DNA from: Corynebacterium rouxii
GTDB taxonomy: Bacteria > Actinomycetota > Actinomycetes > Mycobacteriales > Mycobacteriaceae
Length of the DNA: 64,000 nt
Assembly (NCBI RefSeq): GCF_902702935.1
Contig: NZ_LR738855.1
Coordinates: forward strand, 1,488,001 to 1,552,000
Reading direction: 5' to 3'
Position 1 is the stretch's first letter. Each line of letters opens with the position of its first letter. Of the stretch, positions 11,436 through 18,758 are shown one piece after another. Both the position numbers and the translations under genes were made by a program. The notes under the pieces were generated by a model. The model saw only the letters and a list, made by a program, of their open reading frames with translations. It was not told the DNA's origin and ran no database searches.

Positions 11436-12392
11436 TCATGCATTGCTACCTTGAGCTACCCGGGTAATTCGTTCCATAAATTCCTTGAGGAATCGATCAA
11501 CGTCTACCCCAACAGCAACTTTGCAGTTCTTTTGCGGATCGTTAAGTCGGACTTCATCACCGATGGTACGTCCACGTGTCGGACCCTCAGTGTCTACTTT
11601 GAGGTTAATAGGCAGCAAGGTCACCAGCGATGGATCGATCGCAACACCGACAGCTAACGGATCATGCAAGCCGCAGCCGCCAAGGTGAGGAGCCGTAGTG
11701 TCATACGCCTTGATGTAATAATCCGTCGCATCGGCAAGGAAATTACCAGCGGGTGTACCAAGCGCTCGCCATGTAGCCGTTTCCGCATACGTGAGAAGCG
11801 TTTGCAGAGTCACATCAAGCCCCACCATTGTAATATCCCCAGCATTGCGCACCATGATATCCGCGGCTTCTGGGTCCTGATTGATATTAGCCTCTGCCCA
11901 CTGACTGACATTGCCAGGTACGGTAAGCGCGCCACCCATAAAAACGATCTGCGCATTTCGAGCAAATGCTTCACTCTTTTGCATTGCAGCCGCGATATTA
12001 GTCATAGCGCCGGTAGGAACAATCATGAGTTCCTCCCCATAACGTTCTACCGATTCGATCAAGAAATCGACAGCGCTAAGTTCTTGTACTTTCCTAGTAG
12101 GCTCAGGGACTTCTGCCTCGCCAATACCATTTTTCCCATGGATGAAAGCAGAGATCTCGAGTACCTCGAAGCTTTCTTTAGCCAATGCATGCGGTTCACC
12201 GGCATACACAGGTACGTCGCTACGCCCGAATAATTCTAGAAGCGCTAAATCATTTCGCACGCCTGCTTCTACGAGAACGTTTCCGTAAGTTGCGGTAACG
12301 CCAATAAGATCGAGCTCAGGCGAGCCAAGTGTGTACGCCAAGGCTAGGGCGTCATCAATTCCAGTATCCAAATCAAGGATAATTTTTTTCAT
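11436..12392 (-). CDS. Nucleoside hydrolase (inosine/uridine-preferring type)
   Basis: Cleaves the N-glycosidic bond of ribonucleosides to release free base and ribose for salvage. The protein is 318 residues. The calcium-binding signature DLDTGIDDALAL is at residue 7 (DxDxxxDD pattern), GVTATYGNV follows, then PTGAMTNIAAAM and the C-terminal HDPLAVGVAID with the conserved Asp. These place it in the IunH/RihA-B family; substrate preference cannot be read from sequence. Start ATG with AAGGA nine bases before. It stands alone between ribF and rpsO. Confidence 0.92.
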   Translation of the reverse strand: MKKIILDLDTGIDDALALAYTLGSPELDLIGVTATYGNVLVEAGVRNDLALLELFGRSDVPVYAGEPHALAKESFEVLEISAFIHGKNGIGEAEVPEPTRKVQELSAVDFLIESVERYGEELMIVPTGAMTNIAAAMQKSEAFARNAQIVFMGGALTVPGNVSQWAEANINQDPEAADIMVRNAGDITMVGLDVTLQTLLTYAETATWRALGTPAGNFLADATDYYIKAYDTTAPHLGGCGLHDPLAVGVAIDPSLVTLLPINLKVDTEGPTRGRTIGDEVRLNDPQKNCKVAVGVDVDRFLKEFMERITRVAQGSNA

Positions 12393-12442
12393 CTCGATGG
12401 TCCTTAAGCTGCAGTGGTAGGGAAAGGAATGACAATCAAAAA

Positions 12443-13405
12443 TTAGATGTGCAATATGGCACGCGTTTGAGTTACATCGTTTTCAATGGCAACAAGCAAC
12501 TCGTCAATGCCATCAAATTTGACCATCGGACGAATCCGATCGACGAACTCTACGACTATGGAATGACCATAAAGATCAGCATGTCGGTCGAGGACAAATG
12601 ACTCTACGCTGCGACGCTTATCCCCGAACGTAGGATTATGTCCGACTGAAATTGCCGCCGGATACCGCACCCCACGCACCATATCGCCATCAATAGGCGC
12701 CGAAGAAGTAACCGTGAGCCAACCTGCATAGACGCCGTCTTCTGGCAACGCGATACTATCAGGGAAATAAAGGTTGGCAGTCGGAAAACCGAGTTCTTTG
12801 CCGCCGCGACCTGCCCCGCGCACAACATCGCCATGAACAGAAAATTCACGGCCTAGCCCCCAGTTTGCACGTCGAATATCACCCTGTAGCAAAGCTGACC
12901 GAATAGCGGTAGAGGACACTACATCACCATTTTCCGTCAGAAGATCCAGTACGTAGATTTCAACTCCGTACTTCTCCCCTAATTGTTTTAGCGTTTCTGT
13001 CGTTCCCGCAGCCTTGTACCCGAAAGTAAAATTCTTTCCTACTACCACTGCTTGAGCATTGAGTTTGTCTTTAATCACAGAACAGAAAAACTCTTCAGAC
13101 GACAAGTGCGAGAGCTCCGCAGTGAAGTTCATAGCGAACATGTGATCAACGCCTAAAGATTCTGCTAAATCTGCCCGCTGATTAACCGTTCCCAGCAAGG
13201 GAGGCATCTTGTCAGGTCGCAAGACCGACAACGGATGCGGGTTAAACGTCACGAGCACACTAGGAACTCCCAATGCATGTGCTCGATCAGTCGCTGCTGC
13301 TACAAGGGTCCGGTGGCCACGGTGAACACCATCAAATACACCAATGGTGATAACTGAGGCTTTCAAATCTGCTGGAATATCTTCTAATCTGTGCCAAATG
13401 TCCAC
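12443..13405 (-). CDS. ribF: Bifunctional riboflavin kinase / FAD synthetase
   Basis: RibF phosphorylates riboflavin to FMN and adenylylates FMN to FAD. The N-terminal nucleotidyltransferase domain shows TIGVFDGVHRGHRTL and FNPHPLSVLRPD. The C-terminal kinase domain shows GRGGKELGFPTANLYFP and GVYAGWL. The frame continues upstream to 13540 but this would overlap truB. The GTG at 13405 gives the family's VDIWHRLEDIPADL start and 320 residues. A TAAAGT element ends seven bases before this GTG, which suggests a leaderless message. It is divergent from truB with 31 bases between the starts. Confidence 0.93.
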   Translation of the reverse strand: MDIWHRLEDIPADLKASVITIGVFDGVHRGHRTLVAAATDRAHALGVPSVLVTFNPHPLSVLRPDKMPPLLGTVNQRADLAESLGVDHMFAMNFTAELSHLSSEEFFCSVIKDKLNAQAVVVGKNFTFGYKAAGTTETLKQLGEKYGVEIYVLDLLTENGDVVSSTAIRSALLQGDIRRANWGLGREFSVHGDVVRGAGRGGKELGFPTANLYFPDSIALPEDGVYAGWLTVTSSAPIDGDMVRGVRYPAAISVGHNPTFGDKRRSVESFVLDRHADLYGHSIVVEFVDRIRPMVKFDGIDELLVAIENDVTQTRAILHI

Positions 13406-13412
13406 CTGATCC

Positions 13413-13418
13413 ACTTTA
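13413..13418 (-). promoter_or_regulatory. Putative -10 of leaderless ribF
   Basis: Minus-strand TAAAGT fits TANANT. Exactly seven bases separate it from the ribF GTG, so transcription would begin at or next to the start codon. There is no Shine-Dalgarno for that GTG. Confidence 0.5.
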
Positions 13419-13423
13419 AGCCA

Positions 13424-13429
13424 TAGACT
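13424..13429 (+). promoter_or_regulatory. Putative -10 of leaderless truB
   Basis: Plus-strand TAGACT fits TANANT and ends seven bases before the truB ATG. It mirrors the ribF element five bases away on the other strand. No Shine-Dalgarno precedes truB. Confidence 0.5.
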
Positions 13430-13436
13430 GTCATCT

Positions 13437-14339
13437 ATGAATGATGCTCTCGCAAACTCAGGCCTTGTGATTGTCGACAAACCCCAAGGAATGACCTCCC
13501 ACGACGTTGTTTCTAAAATCCGTCGAATCTTTTCCACCAAAAAGGTGGGTCATGCTGGAACCCTCGACCCTATGGCTACAGGAGTGCTCGTATTGGGGCT
13601 AGAGCGCGGGACCAAATTCTTAGCGCATATGGTTGCGTCCACAAAATCCTATGCGGCCACTATTCGTCTCGGTGCTGCTACTACTACCGATGACCGTGAA
13701 GGCGAAAAAATCACTTCAGCTTCACCTGATCAACTCGCAGCAATCACCGACGCCATGATTTCCGATGCCGTTGAGCAGTTTCGAGGATCGATCATGCAAC
13801 GTCCTGCCGCGGTTAGTGCCATCAAGATAGATGGGAAAAGAGCTCATCAACGCGTGCGCGAAGGTGAAAAAATAGAGATTCCGGCACGGCCTGTGACCAT
13901 TTCTCGGTATGACATTTTAGAGATTCGTCGTGACGCAAGTTTCATCGACATCGACGTAGAAGTCGATTGTTCTTCAGGAACCTACATTCGTTCTCTAGCC
14001 CGTGATCTCGGCGAAGAACTCGGGGTAGGTGGGCACTTAACCGCGTTACGACGAACACAGGTAGGACCGTTTACGCTCGATAATGCTGTAACACTCGAAA
14101 AATTGGAAGAAACCCCACGTGTTTCTCTGACCCTTGATCAAGCATTAGCAGTGAACTACCCAGTTCTTGCTGTTTCAGAAAAAGAGGCAAGCGATCTCGC
14201 CATGGGCAAATGGCTTGCACCACTCGGTCTCAAAGGAACCCACGCGGCGGTCGATCCTCATGGACGGGCTATCGCCTTGGTAAAAGAACAAGGCAAACGT
14301 CTAGCCACCATATTTGTGGCTCGTCCATCGACTCTTTAA
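13437..14339 (+). CDS. truB: tRNA pseudouridine(55) synthase
   Basis: TruB makes the universal pseudouridine 55 in the tRNA T-arm. It is 300 residues. The N-terminal VDKPQGMTSHDVV, the catalytic GHAGTLDPMATGVLVLG (Asp near residue 41) and RFRGSIMQRPAAVSAIKIDG segments are all present, with SSGTYIRSLARDLGE further on. The C-terminal PUA-like part (LAMGKWLAPLG) is as in actinobacterial TruB. It is divergent from ribF and converges on pptT, where the two stop codons overlap. Its expression probably starts from the adjacent -10 without a leader. Confidence 0.96.
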   Translation: MNDALANSGLVIVDKPQGMTSHDVVSKIRRIFSTKKVGHAGTLDPMATGVLVLGLERGTKFLAHMVASTKSYAATIRLGAATTTDDREGEKITSASPDQLAAITDAMISDAVEQFRGSIMQRPAAVSAIKIDGKRAHQRVREGEKIEIPARPVTISRYDILEIRRDASFIDIDVEVDCSSGTYIRSLARDLGEELGVGGHLTALRRTQVGPFTLDNAVTLEKLEETPRVSLTLDQALAVNYPVLAVSEKEASDLAMGKWLAPLGLKGTHAAVDPHGRAIALVKEQGKRLATIFVARPSTL

Positions 14340-15028
14340 GCCTTCGCCGGAACGGCAGTAGTTGCTACGACATAGCCATCATGTATTGCCCACTTTCCTT
14401 CAATAAAAGGAAACGGGGTGGGCCGAATAAGCAAATAAGAAATAAACGTGCCATCGGCTCTAATATCAATTTCCGCCTGATCAAAATCGAGCCATCGCTG
14501 AGTAATGGGAAACCAAGCCTTATAGGTTGCTTCTTTGGCACAAAACAACAATCGATCAGCAAATAATAGGCCCCTAGCACGTAGATCGTCCAACATGGCA
14601 ATTTCATTGGGCCGCGCAATTGACCCCAAAATACCACCAGGCAATTCCTCAGCAATCTCTGCATCAATGCCCATAGAAGCGACTTCAGTAGTCGGCGCAA
14701 CAACCGCCGCCCTCAAGCCCTCTGTGTGCGTTAACGATCCGGCAATACCAACCGGCCACAAAGGCATGCCGCGTTCACCGCGCAAAATTGCCGGATGATC
14801 ATACAACCCCAACTTGCGCAAACTCTGGTGTGCGCACCAACGTGCATCGCCAAACTCAGCGCGCCGAACGGCCACTGCATTTTTCACCTGTGCTTTTTCT
14901 AAAACATGCAGTCTATTAAAATTTGTTAAATCCGGTGCATGCCTCGGAACCAATAATGCAGTGCTACGAGCTGATTGTGGGAACAATCTCGAATCCAGCG
15001 CATACTCGCGATTGCTGTCCGCTATCAT
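14336..15028 (-). CDS. pptT: 4'-phosphopantetheinyl transferase (PptT type)
   Basis: Transfers phosphopantetheine from CoA to acyl- and peptidyl-carrier proteins, needed for mycolate synthesis by Pks13 and for the type I FAS in corynebacteria. The start chosen is ATG 15028, which overlaps the upstream stop as ATGA; a longer frame to 15091 would lie inside pptH. The 230-residue protein shows ALRRL-like N-terminal basic residues, GIDAEIAEELP near residue 110 and FCAKEATYKAWFP near residue 160, the metal- and CoA-binding motifs of the EntD/Sfp-like family. The neighbours truB and pptH are the same as in Mycobacterium tuberculosis. Confidence 0.92.
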   Translation of the reverse strand: MIADSNREYALDSRLFPQSARSTALLVPRHAPDLTNFNRLHVLEKAQVKNAVAVRRAEFGDARWCAHQSLRKLGLYDHPAILRGERGMPLWPVGIAGSLTHTEGLRAAVVAPTTEVASMGIDAEIAEELPGGILGSIARPNEIAMLDDLRARGLLFADRLLFCAKEATYKAWFPITQRWLDFDQAEIDIRADGTFISYLLIRPTPFPFIEGKWAIHDGYVVATTAVPAKA

Positions 15029-15831
15029 GCCGCCACCTCCGAGGTCATGACGGGAAACGGCCACGAACGATCTGCAATATTTTGTGACCATTGATGTGGG
15101 TAACCAAGCGAAACTTCTACGTGCCGGACCCCGTCGATAATGCGCTCATTCGGCACATGAAGGTGGCCGTATACAACGGTGGTAGCGTTGTATCGAACCG
15201 GCCACGAGCGTGTGTGTCGAGTGCCACACCACAACCCAATCTCAGGAATCGGAAGTTCAGATACTGGTTCTTGGACCAATGGCCAGTGATTAATGAGGAT
15301 CTTCGGTCCACGTTCCCTACTTAAGCGATGCACCGAATATGCCAAGCGGTCCCAGCACCAAGCGCGAATATCCACAAAAGGCGCAATAGCAAACTGATCA
15401 GTTAACACGAGTTGCTTGTCATGCGCAGACTGTAGCGCAGCCTCAATTGTCTGGCCTTCTGGCCGAAACGAATAATCGTAGAGAGTAAAAAGCGGTACCA
15501 CTGTTACGCCATGAAAAACTGGATACGGATCCTCCGGCGTTAGTACATCAATTTGGCGACATCTTCGCACCAATTCGTCATACTTCGCTCTGCCCTGAAA
15601 GCGGTCACTACTACGGCAAAAAAGTTCGTGATTTCCTGGCACCCAAATGACTGTGGCAAAGCGTTGCCGAAGCTCATGAAGTACATCAATCACAACCGAC
15701 GTACGCTCCGCCACGTCTCCAGCAACAATGAGCCAGTCGGAAGGATCATGAGGTTGAATCGCATCAATGCGATCACCATTAGCGCGTACAGCAGCATGTA
15801 GATCTGCAACAGCCCACAAAGTCTGAACCAT
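15025..15831 (-). CDS. pptH: Metallophosphoesterase, PptH-like phosphopantetheinyl hydrolase
   Basis: Calcineurin-type phosphoesterase of 268 residues. Metal-binding motifs in order are WAVADLHAAV (DxH), LIVAGDVAER (GDxxER-like), VWVPGNHELF (GNHE), and later INHWPLV and YGHLHVPNE (GHxH). By position it is the homologue of M. tuberculosis Rv2795c (PptH), which removes phosphopantetheine from carrier proteins and opposes PptT. That role is inferred from synteny and family. A GGAGG lies about ten bases before the ATG. Its stop overlaps the pptT start, so both are made together. Confidence 0.82.
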   Translation of the reverse strand: MVQTLWAVADLHAAVRANGDRIDAIQPHDPSDWLIVAGDVAERTSVVIDVLHELRQRFATVIWVPGNHELFCRSSDRFQGRAKYDELVRRCRQIDVLTPEDPYPVFHGVTVVPLFTLYDYSFRPEGQTIEAALQSAHDKQLVLTDQFAIAPFVDIRAWCWDRLAYSVHRLSRERGPKILINHWPLVQEPVSELPIPEIGLWCGTRHTRSWPVRYNATTVVYGHLHVPNERIIDGVRHVEVSLGYPHQWSQNIADRSWPFPVMTSEVAA

Positions 15832-15877
15832 CGTCGATCAACCTCCTTCAACCCCGCCACAACTTATAGAAATGCTT

Positions 15878-17197
15878 TTAGGATACCCTCGCCCATTTCA
15901 TAGAACGGAAACGCCACCAACACGTACCCAAACGAATACACAGAAAGGCGATTAGACCCCACCACACACCGACCAGCCCAGCATCAAGTATGAGCGCCAG
16001 CCATACACCTGGAAGAAATCCACAGACAACCGAAGCGATAGAAACAGTACGCAAAAAAGCAGCATCAGAAGCACCCAACAAAATCCCATCCAAGGAAAAA
16101 ACCACACCGCCGAGTGCAATCAATGCCACAAGTTGCCACCACGGACCAGCCATAACATCAAGAACATCTGTATCACGTGTAAATACCTGTGGGATCGTCG
16201 ACCACCCAAGCGCGAATACTGCGGCTAAAAGAACTCCAAAAAGAGTTGAGTACCGAATTGATTTTTCGCCAACAGCTCGGGCAACTGCTGCACTTCCAGC
16301 ACCTAAAGCAGCACCGATAAGCGTTTGGCCCGCAATCGCGAGTGAGTCAAGAACAAGGGTGAGAAAACCCCACAGCTGCATGAGCACCTGATGCGCCGCC
16401 AACGATTCTGCACCAAAACGTCCTGCGACCGCAGCAGCAGACAAAAACGACACTTGAAACGAAAACGAGCGAAGGATTAAATCCCGCCCCAATACCAGCT
16501 GTGCCTTCATTATCTGCCACTGCGGACTCCAGCTTCCGCGATGATAGCGGACTAAACATCCCACGAATAACACTGCTGTGATCGAAGTTCCCATAAGGTT
16601 CGCCCAAGCGGAGCCCACCAAGCCCCACCAATGCACGAAAAATGGAACCGCGCATGCGCCGGGAATCACACCAGCCAACGTAAACACCAGGGGGCCTCGG
16701 GTGTTCTGGATCCCACGTAACCAGCCGTTACCGGCCATGATGACCAAAATCATCGGTACCCCAAAAGCCGTGATACGAAGCCAATGTCCCACATTATTAG
16801 CTACTTCTCTATTCCCTGTGAGCCACCATGCGAATGTGGGAGCACCAAAAAACAAAATCGTTGCGAGCACTACCCCTACAAGCAATGCGATCCACGTTGC
16901 TTGAACCCCCTCGTACACGGCTTGGTCCTGTTTTCCTGCCCCATACAAGCGTGCTGATCGTGCGGTTGTTCCGTAGGACAAAAAAGTGAGCTGCGTGGTT
17001 ACTTGGGAGTAAATTACTGTTCCTGCCCCCAAAGCTGCAAGCGCGACAGTGCCTAGTCCACCAACAACTGCAGTGTCGAGTAACAGGTACAGCGGTGTCG
17101 CAGCAAGAACTCCTAGAGAAGGAAGGGCTAACGCAAGAACTGTAGCGGCGGTAATATGCGCTGAACGATCAGCGGTGTTGTTGAGATATTTATTCAT
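15878..17197 (-). CDS. dinF: MATE-family exporter (DinF-like)
   Basis: Cation-coupled multidrug or metabolite exporter of the DinF branch of MATE transporters. The 439-residue protein has about twelve hydrophobic segments across its whole length, with the first at ALALPSLGVLAATPLYLLLDTAVVG, which carries the Pro and Asp typical of MATE helix 1. The start ATG overlaps the stop region of the damaged nrnA gene by four bases, as in the mycobacterial order nrnA-dinF. Substrate is unknown. The ATG has no strong Shine-Dalgarno and relies on coupling to nrnA translation, so the frameshifts upstream could affect it. Confidence 0.88.
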   Translation of the reverse strand: MNKYLNNTADRSAHITAATVLALALPSLGVLAATPLYLLLDTAVVGGLGTVALAALGAGTVIYSQVTTQLTFLSYGTTARSARLYGAGKQDQAVYEGVQATWIALLVGVVLATILFFGAPTFAWWLTGNREVANNVGHWLRITAFGVPMILVIMAGNGWLRGIQNTRGPLVFTLAGVIPGACAVPFFVHWWGLVGSAWANLMGTSITAVLFVGCLVRYHRGSWSPQWQIMKAQLVLGRDLILRSFSFQVSFLSAAAVAGRFGAESLAAHQVLMQLWGFLTLVLDSLAIAGQTLIGAALGAGSAAVARAVGEKSIRYSTLFGVLLAAVFALGWSTIPQVFTRDTDVLDVMAGPWWQLVALIALGGVVFSLDGILLGASDAAFLRTVSIASVVCGFLPGVWLALILDAGLVGVWWGLIAFLCIRLGTCWWRFRSMKWARVS

Positions 17198-18183
17198 AAC
17201 TTAGCTGTTTCGGGAGCAGCTGCGACTGCTGCCACAATGTCTCCAATTATTTCTTGTTCAGTCCCATAAAGGGTCATACCGGCGGCGTGAACGTGTCCGC
17301 CACCACCACATACCCCTGCGATCGCAGCAACATCCCAAGAATCAGATCTTAACGATATCGTCCACGTTTGCTGAGCGTATTCCTTCAAAACTACAGCGAG
17401 ATCGACACCTTGTAGTCCCCTCACGTAATCAGCGATGCTTTCAACAGCATCTCGCGAATGACCTTTCAACCATGCAATGATGCCGCAGGCAATCACAATA
17501 TTGACGTTAGTTCCGGTGGAATTGCGAGTGGATTGCCCAGTGCGTAACGAAACCAACACTTGACCGATCAGACGCACATCGTCCAACGAATACGTATCAA
17601 CCAAATTATGGCTAATCTGCTGAATATCTGCCCCATGCTCAACTAACGATTGGGCAAGCTCATGAATACGTGGTCGTCCCCACCGGAATCCACCAGTATC
17701 GGATACCAATCCCGCGTATAGGCATTTAGCAATATCCGGTGTTATCTCTACCCCCAATGCTTGGCACAGGTCATAGACAATTGAGGTTGTTGACTCCGCC
17801 TGCGCATCAACTAGGTTTATGTCGCCGAACCCCTCATTCGTTGCATGGTGGTCCAACACTATAACTGGTTGTTTGGCTCCCACAATAGTTTTTCTAGCGC
17901 ACCCAACCGCGACAAAGCCGCGCAATCGGCAGTAATGATGAGATCACACGGTGGAAGTTCGGTTGTTAAATTAATCGTATGAACACCCGGTAACCACATG
18001 AACGACGCCCCAATTGAAGTGCGTGGCCCCAATGAAACCCTCCGCACGTCATCCTAGTTGCTGCAGAGCAAGTACCAAGGCGCACACACTGCCGACTGCA
18101 TCTGCATCTGGGCGCTCATGACCGACTACACAAATATGATGCGCCTGATGTATATACCGTGCTATGAGCTCGATATTAGTCAT
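17194..18183 (-). pseudogene. nrnA: Frameshifted nrnA (DHH/DHHA1 oligoribonuclease/pAp phosphatase)
   Basis: NrnA degrades short RNA, cyclic-dinucleotide products and pAp. Coding would begin at ATG 18183, overlapping the rbfA stop by 8 bases, and the first frame shows GHERPDADAVGS, the first DHH-family metal motif. That frame hits a stop at about 18050, right after ALQQLG. Coding resumes in another frame with DVRRVSLGPRTSIGASF and LIITADCAALSRLG, then shifts again at a run of five A (minus strand; 17889-17893) before VIVLDHHATN. The last frame is intact to the stop and carries DHH and the DHHA1 motif GGGHVHAAG. All domains are therefore present in three frames. Adding one A at 17889-17893 restores ALEKTIVGAKQPVIVLDHH. 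Either real decay or sequence error. Confidence 0.88.
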
Positions 18184-18619
18184 TCATCGCATCGTCATCT
18201 TTGTAAGGGTGAGCATCTCCTGCAGGCTGAGCATTCTTTTTCAGCTCAGCTAGTTCGAGATCGCGCGCTCGCGCACGAGCTAGCAGATCCTCCATATGAG
18301 CGCTTGCTTCAGGAACTGTATCAAGTTCGAAAGACAACGTCGGAGTAAAACGAACTGATAGTTGATCACCTACGATTTTGCGTAGCTGGCCGCGAGCACG
18401 CTGTAGAGCCTCGGCTGCGGCTTTGAGATCAGGCTGATCATCAATAGTCCGGCCACGAACCGTGTAATAGACTGTCGCATCGTGTAGGTCACCCGTGACA
18501 CGCGTATCAGTAACAGTGACATATTCTAGGCGACGGTCTTTGACCTCGCGTTCAATCGCGGTTGCCACGATTGTCTGGATTCGCTTTGCTAAACGTGCTG
18601 CGCGTGCATGATCGACCAT
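18176..18619 (-). CDS. rbfA: Ribosome-binding factor A
   Basis: RbfA assists late maturation of the 30S subunit and 16S rRNA 5' processing. It is 147 residues with the KH-like core [38 protein letters not shown] and [17 protein letters not shown]...GQLRKIVG, then [10 protein letters not shown]. The acidic tail ([11 protein letters not shown]) is usual in actinobacteria. An AAGGAG lies nine bases before the ATG. It follows infB after a hairpin and runs into nrnA with an 8-base overlap. Confidence 0.95.
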   Translation of the reverse strand: MVDHARAARLAKRIQTIVATAIEREVKDRRLEYVTVTDTRVTGDLHDATVYYTVRGRTIDDQPDLKAAAEALQRARGQLRKIVGDQLSVRFTPTLSFELDTVPEASAHMEDLLARARARDLELAELKKNAQPAGDAHPYKDDDAMND

Positions 18620-18684
18620 GATGCGTGCTCCTTATTTATTACTGTATTTCCTTAAAAGCCTAGCCGAGACTACCACTTATATCG

Positions 18685-18741
18685 AAAGGGCACTGTTCCC
18701 AATGGGATGACTCAACATTCCTATGAGAAACAGTGCCCTTT
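18685..18741 (-). terminator. Hairpin between infB and rbfA
   Basis: Perfect 13-bp arms, 18685-18697 and 18729-18741 (AAAGGGCACTGTT and its complement), about 18 bases after the infB stop. Only three T follow on the minus strand. It may end or attenuate transcription into rbfA. Confidence 0.65.
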
Positions 18742-18758
18742 GAATAAGGAGTTATCGA

